A stretch of DNA of 64,000 nt, taken from contig NC_088881.1 in the NCBI RefSeq assembly GCF_032884065.1, positions 864,001-928,000 of the forward strand. Reading direction: 5' to 3'. A program made the position numbers and the translations under genes. Of the stretch, positions 22,485-32,348 are shown one piece after another. Positions within the stretch are counted from its first letter, which is position 1. Each line of letters opens with the position of its first letter. The notes beneath the pieces are model-generated. The model ran no database searches, had not been told where the DNA came from, and saw only the letters and a list, made by a program, of their open reading frames with translations. This DNA is from Artemia franciscana (taxonomy: Eukaryota; Arthropoda; Branchiopoda; Anostraca; Artemiidae).

Positions 22485-23533
22485 TTAGATTAAATTTGAA
22501 CAGTCTAATTCATGGTCATTTGGAATACTTAATATTGGCCCTTGGCCTGAAGTCTGGTTTATTTCAGATTTTAATAGGTGTGGAGTCATAAATGTCAATC
22601 GATATTCTTGGCTGCTATTTCCATGAATATCTTCTATGTGTAGTAAACACCGTTTTAGGGTTTCGGGGAGTGTTAGATTAGCCAAAGTGTAGTGAATGTC
22701 TGTTTTTCCCATCATTAAACGTATGTTTTTTCTACACAACTCCTTTAAACTTGGGTTATTTGGAGTAATACGAACTCTTTTGAAAATCAGTTGTTTATGG
22801 AAACATAGCGGACTTATGCAGTTTATTATTTTTTCATATAATAGAATATCTTTTCCTTTTACTAATTTTGACCCAATGTTTTCATCTATTGTATAAAACT
22901 TACTAATTAAACGTTTTAATTCTTCGTACTGTCCTAGATATAAGTAAAGAATCGAGTTATTAATCCAGTAATAATTGTGTATATTGTTATTTTCGTAGAT
23001 TTTAAAGAGAAGATTTTTGTCAAATATCCTATAATCTACCTCCATTAGCATTGTTAAGAATTTTAAAGGCCAAGGCAACTCGAAATTTTCTTCTGCAAGT
23101 GGTGTTAATTAAAAATTTTCACATATTATAGACGCAATTAACGGATATTTCTTTGAGGGAGTTGAACAAAGAAGTACTGCAAAATTGTAGAGGGCGAATC
23201 TATGCCTGTATCCATAGTCTTTTCTCATTACCTCTGGCGAAAAGGTACCTATTAGTAATATAACCATTATTTCAATTATCAAATTATCACTTAGGATAAT
23301 CGGAACGCGCAGCAAGGAACGGAGAATATCGTAACGCAAGTTTCTTACTGCATTTTTTATAGCTGATTCTAAGATATTTTCGTTTGCCTCATGACTTATT
23401 TTTGAAAGATCTGGTAAGCTCTGGGTTTTATTTGGAACCAAAAGTCTCGTCTTGTAGGTGCTTGGTTTTGGACGAATTCCAAAGGTCTTAGAACATTAGG
23501 ATCTGTATTGTATAAGGTTCTTTTATACGACAT
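22485..23533 (-). pseudogene. SOCS-box protein, cargo of the LTR element (fossil)
   Basis: Helical protein ending in a SOCS box. The box lies about 60-95 residues before the C-terminus: SLKELCRKNIRLMMG (BC box, the elongin B/C contact with the L...C pattern) followed by LANLTLPETLKRCLL (the L.LP region that contacts cullin 5). The upstream about 250 residues are helical and may be degenerate ankyrin-type repeats, but no repeat is clear. SOCS-box proteins present substrates to elongin-cullin E3 ubiquitin ligases. The gene begins 17 bases after the third shared intergenic motif. It is broken in one or two places. A diverged partial copy lies at 17835-18304. The substrate cannot be inferred. Confidence 0.65.
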
Positions 23534-23549
23534 TTCCCCTGGTTAGTAT

Positions 23550-23578
23550 AAGCGGTTAGTTGAGTGGATTTTTACCTG
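23550..23578 (-). promoter_or_regulatory. Shared intergenic motif, copy 3
   Basis: Minus strand caggtaaaaat...accgctt, 17 bases before the ATG at 23533. It is less similar to copies 1 and 2 outside the two anchor words but has the same spacing. Confidence 0.4.
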
Positions 23579-23867
23579 ATTTGGTTTCCTTCTGGTTACG
23601 GATCTAAAAATAATATTTTGTACTTTAGAATTTAAAATCTTTTGGAAGGCAACACGTTTTTATATGCGTCTTTTTTTTATTGTTTGTTTTTTTTTTCGTT
23701 TTAAGAAAATTTTATCCCTATTTAAGGCATATTCTTGTGCGCTCGGGTCGTATAAAAACTTTGCGTAATGCCGGATTTCCTCTAATGCCGGTGTACCCCT
23801 TCGTATTTAGTACAATTTATATTTTCTTCGAATTTATAGCATATTTTCTGGTTTTTATATTTATCAA

Positions 23868-24224
23868 TTAATAGGAGGTCTGTTTGGATTGGTCCTTTGC
23901 AAAACCAATAGCAGATATTAAATTTTTTCTGTAATTTTTTATTGTTAATTGTAAAGTTGTCATGTTCTTCCCTTTTTTGCTTTTGTTCGAGTATTTGTTT
24001 CTTACTTCTCCTCTTGCGGGTCGATATTTTGGGCTGTTTGCTAATTTTAGCCCAAATTTATGCGTGTGAGGTTTAAATTTCGTTAAATCATAACTTAGGT
24101 ACCAGCTTTCTGCGAATACTTCTTTACCATTTTCGTCTTGAACTAACATTGCGGCCGAATAGATTATATTTTCTTTAGCATGAATAATTGAAATAAATTC
24201 TGTGTCTATAATTGTTTTAGCCAT
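23868..24224 (-). CDS. Orphan 118-residue protein in the cargo block
   Basis: Open frame starting MAKTIIDTEFISIIHAKENI and ending SKQTSY. I do not recognise it. The first half looks globular (YSAAMLVQDENGKEVFAESW); the middle is basic (KYSNKSKKGK). The IIDTEF start recalls the first D-x-E motif of DEDD-type 3'-5' exonucleases, and the following strand pattern would suit such a fold, but the later motifs are absent or not recognisable, so this is only a thought. It is on the same strand as gag-pol and the other cargo, between pol and the SOCS-box gene. Confidence 0.4.
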   Translation of the reverse strand: MAKTIIDTEFISIIHAKENIIYSAAMLVQDENGKEVFAESWYLSYDLTKFKPHTHKFGLKLANSPKYRPARGEVRNKYSNKSKKGKNMTTLQLTIKNYRKNLISAIGFAKDQSKQTSY

Positions 24225-25154
24225 AATTACGGAGCAAATTAGATAATTAATTAATAAAGCTGGAATTAGTAACTAAGAAAATTGATATTGAAAAAGTATT
24301 TAAAAGCGACCTTAATATTGCGGGGAGGATTGGATGGGGTTTTTAGGAAATTTTTAGTGTGAATAATAAGTTGTTTTTACTTTGTCGGGTAAATTATCAG
24401 ACAATAATTTCAAAAGGTCTTATATTCGAGAATTACGAGTCTTAATCTTACTTGAACAAAGTAGATTCGATGCCAAATGTAAATGCCTGTTAGGTATTGC
24501 AAGTTATAGCTGCATAAAAGACGTTTTTAGTTAAAAGTTAAGTTGTCTGATGTCACTAAATTTATTCAATAGCAAGAAACGAATCAAGAATATGCCAAAA
24601 AGGAGTGTGGGAATGATAATTAAAAAGTATTGCAAAGTAAATTGGAACAAATTTGGCTTTGACCACAATTCACGAGGACGCTTGTTATCACTTGACTATT
24701 TGTAATTTATTAATAATTATTTCTTTTTGTTTAAGGCTACTAATGAGTTTTAATTGACTATTGTTTGATGGTTATCTCTATAAGCCTTTATGGTTTGCAA
24801 TATTTAATTTTTACGTTAGATAAGAGGACAGCTATTTCTGTAGGGCAAGTGTTAGTTATAGTTTTGTTAATAAGCTTTTGCGTTAAGGAATTATTATTGT
24901 GGTAGACTATGTTAACAAAATAGTAGCACCTTTTTTGATTATTCTTGTTAAAAAAAAATAATTCGGGACCTACTCACAATATTGAGCGCTTTTTGATAAA
25001 GAAGGCCAATTTTTCAATTTTTGATTAGGCAGACTTCCTGAAAAGTATTTTCTTTAGGGATATTTTATTACGGGGTGGTTTCTTAGTGAGACCAATTAAC
25101 AATTAGTGAAAAAAATGACTATTTTTTTTATTTTACCCCAGGCTGATAGATTGC
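24225..25154. other. Spacer between pol and cargo block
   Basis: About 0.9 kb of A+T-rich DNA inside the LTR element with no gene seen. A tattgcggggaggatt word near 24320 faintly resembles the sequence next to the shared motif at 18351, but the match is short. Confidence 0.35.
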
Positions 25155-27340
25155 TTATTAATAATCTAATTTATCTGGTTTTTTGACAACCCGGCCGGAT
25201 CTGGTTGTTACCTTTTCTTCTGTAGGCACTGTTTTCTTCTTCTGTTTTGCTAGCGATAATAAATCAAATTTTTTATATTGTTTCTTAAGGAATTTTTGAC
25301 CGTTTAGTTGTGCCTTTTTTGCTTGGGCCGTTGCACTGTGTAGTCTTATTCCTTCCGAGTCCTTGAATTTATCTGCGTCTGATTCACTGTCCGTATCTGA
25401 GGAACTAGTACTCGTGGATTTATTGCCTGGTTCTTTTGAAGTAGAAGTTTGAGATATAGGTGTTGACCCTGCTTGTCCTTCGTAAATTTCTTCTCCTCGC
25501 GAAGTAGAGGGTTTACTGATTGATTCGTTCTGTTGATTTCTTGGCTCGGGAGAACTGAAGGATTCTTAGGAGCTTTGGGAGGATTCAAATGTTTTCTTGG
25601 GGTGCCTCCATTGCTTGAAAGTCATATCTTCCGGGAGGTGCGGAACTGATTGCATTAGGGTTACCTTCCAAGATACTCAGTCCTTTGGTTTTGCTTTTGA
25701 AACGGTTATATCGTGATACTAGTGTTCATCAGTAGTGTTCATGGATTAGTATTAAATGTACTTTGTCTAGTCTTAATTGGGTAATTAATAAGATCCATTG
25801 TCTCTCGTAATGTTTGTCTTTGGGGCTGGTTGACCCTTTCTGACTCTATGTCCCCAGGAGTTTGTATAACCTTATTTAATTCATCGTGTAACGATAAAGG
25901 TCTGTCTATCGGTGAAATAGGGTTTACTAAATTGTCGGGGAAACGTTTTGGAGGGTAAGGTGTTGAAATTGTATCCGGGAAAAAATGCGTTTGTGGAGAA
26001 ATCGTATAGTCCAATGCTTCTAACTTCTCACTTGAAGATGAGTCGCTTTTCTTCCGTCTCCGCGTGAAGGGGGTACTTTTTTGGGGGGTAACCATATTTG
26101 TCATCGTTAGAAATAAATTAAATTTTTCTTCGTCACTACTATTCTCAAAATATCCTTGTTTAAAATTTAAAGGTTTAAGCTCACTTAGTCTAGAGCGAGG
26201 TGGTTCATTTTCATCCTCCGAGGTATTTGATGTTGAAGGTTGAGGGGTCCATGTTTCTTTGAATTTTGCCCTTTTTATACGACTGACATGCGTTTTATAG
26301 ATTTTTCCCGTTTTTGGTTTTAATCGTTTAAATGTAACATTATCATATTTCTTAATTATTCTGAAGGGTCCTATGTATCGGTCAGAAAACTTTTTGCCGT
26401 CCGATTTGTTTTCATTTTTTAAGTAAACGCAATCTCCTACTTGAAAATCGAGTTTACCCTTAACATTCTGGATATTTTCGGCCTCTTGTTTCCTTTTTGA
26501 TTTTTCTATTTCTTGTTTCACAAGTTTATAAGTTTTTCTCATTCTATTGATAAATTCTTGCTTATAATCTTCAGAGTCATTATAGTATTGTCTTGACTCT
26601 ATAATTTCATTATACGGGATTCTAAAGTCTCGTCCGAATAATATATAAAATGGGTTATCACGTATAACTCGGGAATAAGCTGTATTAATCACATTTGTTA
26701 AATAAGGTAAAGTTTCGTGCCAATCTCTCCGATTTTCTTTTGTGTAAATGCTTAGAATATTAGAGAATAGCTTGTGTCTGTTCTCGATTTTTCCATTGGC
26801 CTGGGGGTGATAGGGGGTCGTTACCAATTTACTTATTTGAAGAAAAGACATTAAAGCCTTGGTTACTTTTGATACGAAATTAGGGCCATTGTCGCTTAAT
26901 ACTGTATTAGGAATACCGAAATTAAGGAAAATTTTAGCAAGAGCTTTTGATGTCGCGTAAGCGCTTTAATTTTTTAATGGCTTAGCAAATGTGAAACCGG
27001 AAAAGTGATCGATTACTGACAGTACGCAGGTTTGTCCTTTATTAGACGTGGGTAATCCTCCGCTAGTACCATATAAATCAAACGAAATTATATCAAATGG
27101 AAACCGGGCCGTAGGCGTTCTTCCTATCGTTGGATTAGGGTAGACTTGAGGATTTTTTCTTAAATTACATGTTTCACAATTATTAACATAATTCTTTAAC
27201 TTCGTTAAGGCTGAAGTAACGAAAAAATATTGTTTTAATCTATGGAAAGTCTTATCTATTCCCAGATGACCTCCCACTTCACAATGAAAAAAATTCAAAA
27301 GCGGGTTTTTCCAAAATTTGGGGTAAAATTGGTACAATGG
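25155..27340 (-). pseudogene. pol: integrase part of the LTR element (fossil)
   Basis: Integrase in element order: HHCC-type zinc region (HLGIDKTFHRLKQYF then NNCETCNLRK), catalytic core (DIISFDLYG, SVIDHFSGFTF, and TTPYHPQANGKIENRHKLF carrying the last acidic residue), then a GPY/F-like module (SDRYIGPFRIIKKY) and a long Ser/Pro-rich tail ending near TTRSGRVV. This order and the GPF module are those of Ty3/Gypsy integrases. Broken in a few places. Confidence 0.8.
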
Positions 27341-29945
27341 AAGTTTGATTTCTGATATCGCTATTGGTCATTATTCTACATAGTATTTTTTCATCTAAAT
27401 CATAATAATAATAATCAATTTCTTTTTTAAAAGATTTCATTTCATCAGGTAGCTCTTTATCATATAAGAAATATTCTATTAGAGCAGCACAAGTATTGTC
27501 TTTCTTTTGATATATTTTTATAGAATTTAAGGAAAGCGGGCTGTCTTTCTGTTCTTTCTCAACCGAATTATTGGTTTTTATTTTTAAACCCTTATTCTTT
27601 GGAACATATTTTGCTTTTATTGTGTTCACTTCTTCGTTTTCATTTTCTGCGGGGGTATTATCTGGAAATCTGCTTAGATAATCACATGGGGCGTTTTGTT
27701 TTCCCTTAAGATGTCCAAACTCATAATCTAAATTCTGGATTTTTAGCATCCATCTTGCGAGTATTCCCGTTGGCTTTTTGAAAGTCTGTAGGTATTGAAG
27801 ACTTTTATGGTCGGAACGCAGTTTAAATTTTCTTCCTATCAAGTAATGTTTAAATTTTTCTAAATGGTGGATAATCGATAATAATTCAAGCTGTGTCGCA
27901 GAGTAATTGCTTTCTTCGGGTGTAAGGGTACGAGAAGCGTATGCTATAACTTTTTCTTCCCCGTTTATTATTTGGGAGAGAATCGCCCCAATCCCCTTGG
28001 TTGAGGCATCCGTTGTAACAACGAATTGTCCTGTTTGGAAGTCGGGTAATAATAAAACAGATTCTGAAGTTAAAGCCTTTTTTCAAATGATCTAATGAAT
28101 CTTGAGCTATTTTAGACCACGTAATTTTTTGTGGGTTCCCTCTAGTGAGGTTCGTTAGAGGTTTCGCTACTTGTGCGTAATTTCTTATAAATTTTCTAAT
28201 ATAACTCATTAAACCTAAGATTCCTCGTAATTGTTTAATGGTTTGGGGGGGTTTTACATTTTTAACAGATTTTATTTTTTCAGGTTCTGGGGAAATTTGT
28301 CCTTGTGTTACGACTACTCCTAAAAATTTTAGTTTTGTTTGAAACAGATTTACTTTTTCTGGTCTACATTTTAAATTACCTTCTCTAAATTTCTCAAATA
28401 CTTTTGCTAGGGTTACTAAATGGTCTTCCGTATCTGTGTCCATAGCTATGACGTCGTCAACAAAATGAATTATGTTATTTAGACCTCTTAATAAATGAAG
28501 TAGGGGTCTACATAATGCACTTGAGCTAGTTTTTAGTCCCAACGGTACTCTTAAATATTCATAAGAGCCACATTCTGTCGTTGAAAACGCTGTTTTTAAA
28601 ACATCCCCCTCTGCTATTTTTACTTGATGATAGCCTTGTGTCAAATCTAGGGAAGTAAATATTTTATTTTTATTTGATATGGAATCTAGAATTTCGTCTA
28701 TTCTATGTAGGGGAAATTTGTTTAACTACCTGTAACTACCTGTTTATTGAGGGCTCTATAATCTACCACAAGTCGAAGATCAGTATTCTTCTTCGGCACA
28801 AGTATAACGGGGGCAGAATATGGACTTATGCTCGGTCTTATGATTTGGTTTTTTTCGAGTTGCTGTATTTTATTTATTAACCATTCTTTATGTTTATAAG
28901 GAATACGGTATGGTTGTTTTGCCACTGGCAGCCCCGTAGTTTGGATTGCATGTTCATAAAATGGGAAAAGTCCTATGTCGTCTTCAGATGTCGAAAAGAC
29001 ATCTCTATATTCCCATAATAGGTCGCATAATTTTTGTTTCAATGAAATGTCGGTTATGTGACTTAGTTCGAATTTTTCAAGAAATTGATGTCTTGTTAGG
29101 GCGTATTCCTTGTTAACTTGAATATTGATATTATTAACTAAGTTTTTTTCCGAATTTTTCCAATTATTAATATCGGTTTCCGATACTATTTGTATCTCTA
29201 CTAAGCATGTTCCTTTGCTTAGGGTAATCAGATCATTTTCGTGAGTGTTTGTTACCCAAATGTAACCTTCACTCTTTTCGTAATTTATAATTTGTTCTTC
29301 ACAGATTACATTTTTCGGGAGATCTCCCAACGGTGAAGCTATCCAAATTTCATTTTTATCATTAACTGGTTCTAACATTTGTGATATTTGGACTCTCTGC
29401 ATTGATTTGGGAGGAATCTTAGTTTTTCGTACTACAAATCCATAATATTTTTCGTTATTATTTTCTTTTATTGAATTTAGAATATTATTCGCTAGTGTTT
29501 TTCCGGGAGTTTCTATATTTGCTAGTTTTCTCCATAAATAGGAAATTTCTTGAATTTGTTTCTTTCTATACCCCTTTAAGTTGCCTATGTTTTCCTTTAC
29601 CTTGTTTGCTTGTATGTTATTTATTTCTGATTTGGTTCTTGTCGGATAGATAAACTTTGAATTTGCTACATCTAATAATATTCTATTGGCTTTTAAAAAA
29701 TTAGCGCCTATTATCACCTCGTATGGAAAATTCTTACAAACTATAAATCGAGTAACGAAATATCTGTTATCTTTGCGCAAGGCTAGGTACACAGTACCCT
29801 TTACATCCAGATTATGTTCGGTTACGATTGATAAATTGGGACAGATATTGCTCATTCGTCGTTTAATATAATTGGGTAATTTCTTAAATATGGATGTATT
29901 TATCACATTTACTGTTGCCCCTCAATCTATAAGGGCTGAGAAATA
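27279..29945 (-). pseudogene. pol: protease, reverse transcriptase and RNase H (fossil)
   Basis: Reading in element direction: an aspartic-protease region near 29600-29945 (ATVNVINTSIFKKLPNYI; FPYEVIIGANFLK); RT with EKNQIIRPSISPYSAPVILV, LRLVVDYRALNK, GYHQVKIAEGD, YLRVPLGLK, the catalytic IHFVDDVIAM, and LGVVVTQGQISPEPEKI; then RNase H and its connection (KFKLRSDHKSLQYL; ILARWMLKIQNLDYEFGHLKG, NAPCDYLSR). The wording is typical of Ty3/Gypsy pol. Several breaks are present. Confidence 0.85.
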
Positions 29946-30298
29946 AATATTTCCTGCATTAAAATTTCCAAATACTGGTAACATATTATTATTATTTGAA
30001 CTCAAAAATGGTATAATCACTGGTGGGGACCTATACATTATTTTGCCACCAAATTTTGGTCCTATGAATTTTGGAGGCTTGAGTCGTTTCCCTGGGGTTC
30101 CCGGATTTCAAGTATAGAGTTTTCATTTGTTCTACTTTGCTTTTCTTGATCATTAATTGAAATTGAGTTGTTATATTGGTTCCGTCGGCTGATATAATTA
30201 CCTCTTATGTTCCAATTGTTACTAGGTTGATTTGTTCTTCCGCGATACCCTCCGCGATACTGATACGTATTGTGTGCAAAATTCTGATTTTTGGTTGG

Positions 30299-31237
30299 CT
30301 AATTACCTCTTGTTAAAAAGGTGTTCCCTCGATTGCTTCTAGGGGCAAACCCACTATAGTTTGTCCCCCTGGACAAACGGTTGCTCGATCCCCTAAAATT
30401 AGGGCGATAATTATTGTTTGTAAAACAATTCCTTGCAATATGGCCTAACCGGTTACAGGTGTGGCACCTTAGGGTTTCATTATTGGTTTGTGCCCTCAAT
30501 TGATTATTGGGGGCAAAACGTACTTGTCTTGGAGGTGTGGTGGTTCAAATTTGATTTCGAAGTGGTTTTGGCAATGATTCTCTGGAGAAAAATCGCGGAG
30601 AGGGATCTCTTGATTTTATAGCTGTTTTGCTTTCTACTGCATTTATTGACAATTTTTGATGCTGTAGGACTATTGAATCTATTTCCACGGCTCTTTCTAT
30701 TTCCTGAATTGCCAGTTCTAAGTTGTTGATATTTTTGGCAATTAATAAACGATATAGTTTTGGGTTGAGTCCCTGTTTAAATGCGTTTAGTATTATTTTT
30801 TCATATAATTCTCCTTCGCCTGAACCGTATCGCGCTTCTGTTGGGATTCCAATTTTATTTAAATATTCTCTGACGTTTTGGGTCTGTTCGAATGTTACTA
30901 ATCCATGTTTTAGTTTGTTCAATGAACTAGTATCGATGAATCTCTTCTGAAAAGCCTGTTGCAATAACTCTAATGAGTTAATTGTCGAGGTGGCTTCTGT
31001 TCCTACGGTATTTTCGATTTGTTTTAAAAACGTCAATGCCTGTCCTTTTAGTCTTAAGAGTAGCATGTTTTTTAATACTTTTAAGTCAATTTTAGTCATT
31101 TCCACAAATTGTCCTAAATGGATGTTTAATTGATCCACATCCGTATCCCCTTCATACTCAGGTAATGATTTGGCAATTTCTGCCGAAGTTGCAATAATTT
31201 TTTGCGCTTTTAATAATTCATCTTGTTCCTGGGCCAT
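30299..31237 (-). pseudogene. gag with nucleocapsid zinc knuckle (fossil)
   Basis: Starts MAQEQDELLKAQKIIATSAE and shows the Gypsy-type retrotransposon capsid pattern (LLRLKGQALTFLKQIE; FQKRFIDTSSLNKL; VREYLNKIG; LNAFKQGLNPKLYRLL). It is followed by an Arg/Asn-rich nucleocapsid part with one CCHC knuckle, CHTCNRLGHIARNC. The leader between the 5' terminal repeat and this gene is about 280 bp. Broken at least once. Confidence 0.8.
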
Positions 31238-31503
31238 ATTTGTTATTTCAGTTTTTCTTTAAAGAATTTTTAAAGGTTTTTTTTAAATTTTATTGGTATT
31301 TCATTTTAACTACTAGGTTCTAATTATTTTTAGATGGGTACACAAAAAACACATAAATAGAAATAAAATTATACTGCACTTAAATAATTTAAAATTAAAT
31401 GCACTTAAAAATCAAAAAATAATCTGTAAATAATCGTATTTGTCTGGGGTAGCAGGCAGTCATGTTGCCAGGTATATACAGTTCCTTTAATGTCTTTATT
31501 GAA

Positions 31504-31514
31504 GGCCACGCCAC
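31504..31514 (-). other. Possible primer binding site
   Basis: tggcgtggcc starts one base after the ca end of the 5' terminal repeat, where a tRNA primer would pair. The same word with one change (tggcgcggcc) follows the inner 3' copy at 17595. The tRNA was not identified. Confidence 0.4.
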
Positions 31515-31847
31515 TGTTACGGGGGGGGGGGTTTCTTATAAAGTATTTTTAAGTGGATGTTCGGATCTGAAAATGGGAGCTTAGTAGTTAAGGGACATAG
31601 ACTGAGAGGTTTCTATTGACAAATCTCTATAACCATGGAGACAGAATCATTATCGTGATATTCAGGTCTCCCGAGTTGGGAGGATTCCCTTGGGAACGAC
31701 CCAATAGACAATAGGCACTATACCTGATACCTTGACTCATAGACTAACACAATTAGGTCAAACTTTATTTTCTTACTTCATACACCACTTCAGATAAAAT
31801 GACTTCAATATGAAATAGCAGTATAATGCGCATCGAGGAGCGAGTTT

Positions 31848-31885
31848 GACTGAATACACTCCTGGCTTTTGGTCTACCTTATATA
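31848..31885 (-). promoter_or_regulatory. TATA box and initiator of the LTR element
   Basis: TATATAA followed at the expected distance by tcagtc, the arthropod initiator consensus. No downstream promoter element was obvious. Confidence 0.5.
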
Positions 31886-32113
31886 TCCAGAATCAACCCG
31901 GATTTCTAAATTAAGCACTGGGTAGACTGACCTCTGAGATGTTGCAATACAACTGTTCTTTTAATTATCCAACATATGGCCTAACCTCCTTACAAAAGAT
32001 TTATTACAACGAGGATTTTCACCTCTAGTTTGTTGACCAGACCAGAAATAGAAATCTGGTTTCTAATTGGCTTTAATCAAAAGTTACATTTTTGAATCCA
32101 ATTTTGATAGTTT

Positions 32114-32199
32114 AAAAAGTATCATTTTTTGCTTGCTGTAAGACTTGTGCCAAAGGTAAAAAGTATCATTTTTTGCTTGCTGTAAAACTTGTGCCAAAA
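32114..32199. repeat. Two tandem 44-bp units in U3
   Basis: aaaaagtatcattttttgct...cttgtgccaaa occurs twice in direct succession with one or two changes. LTR enhancers are often built this way. Confidence 0.85.
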
Positions 32200-32348
32200 A
32201 GCACAAATCCTATGAGATGATGAATTTACACTTTAAAATCTTTAGATGTATACGAGATTCTTATTTTAAAACTTTCTAAAGTGAACGAATGAGGGATTTG
32301 GTTCCGAGTTCTGTAAGGGGGAGGGGGGCTGCTGGTCCATATATCACA

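Larger units (their letters stand above)
17294..32348 (-). mobile_element. Large Ty3/Gypsy-like LTR element with cargo genes (fossil)
   Basis: Minus-strand element of about 15 kb set inside a LINE. Its edges are tg...ca type and flanked by a 4-base duplication (cagt). Order in its own direction: long terminal region 32348-31515, possible primer site, gag, pol (protease, RT, RNase H, integrase, the Ty3/Gypsy order), then a cargo block at about 24230-17835, then terminal repeats. RT and integrase sequence place it with Ty3/Gypsy. No envelope gene was recognised. It is broken: I count very roughly eight or more interruptions over gag-pol and a few in the cargo. Terminal repeat copies differ by about 1-4 percent over their well-aligned part by eye, so it is not ancient, but older than a fresh insertion. 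At 15 kb it is much longer than the usual 5-8 kb for the family. Confidence 0.85.
31515..32348 (-). repeat. 5' long terminal region with promoter-like signals
   Basis: About 834 bp, beginning tgtgatatat and ending cgtaaca in element direction. It contains a tandem pair of 44-bp units at 32114-32199 (possible enhancer), a TATATAA box (31885-31879), an arthropod-type initiator tcagtc (31853-31848) 34 bases on, and AATAAA (31769-31764). About 15-25 bases after that signal begins the part shared with the two 3' copies, so this looks like U3-R-U5. The 3' copies show only the U5-like portion. Confidence 0.65.

Noticed and set aside
25739-26851. An envelope gene in the LTR element
   Set aside because: The frame is integrase C-terminal half with a GPF module and a Ser/Pro-rich tail; no signal peptide or membrane anchor was seen.
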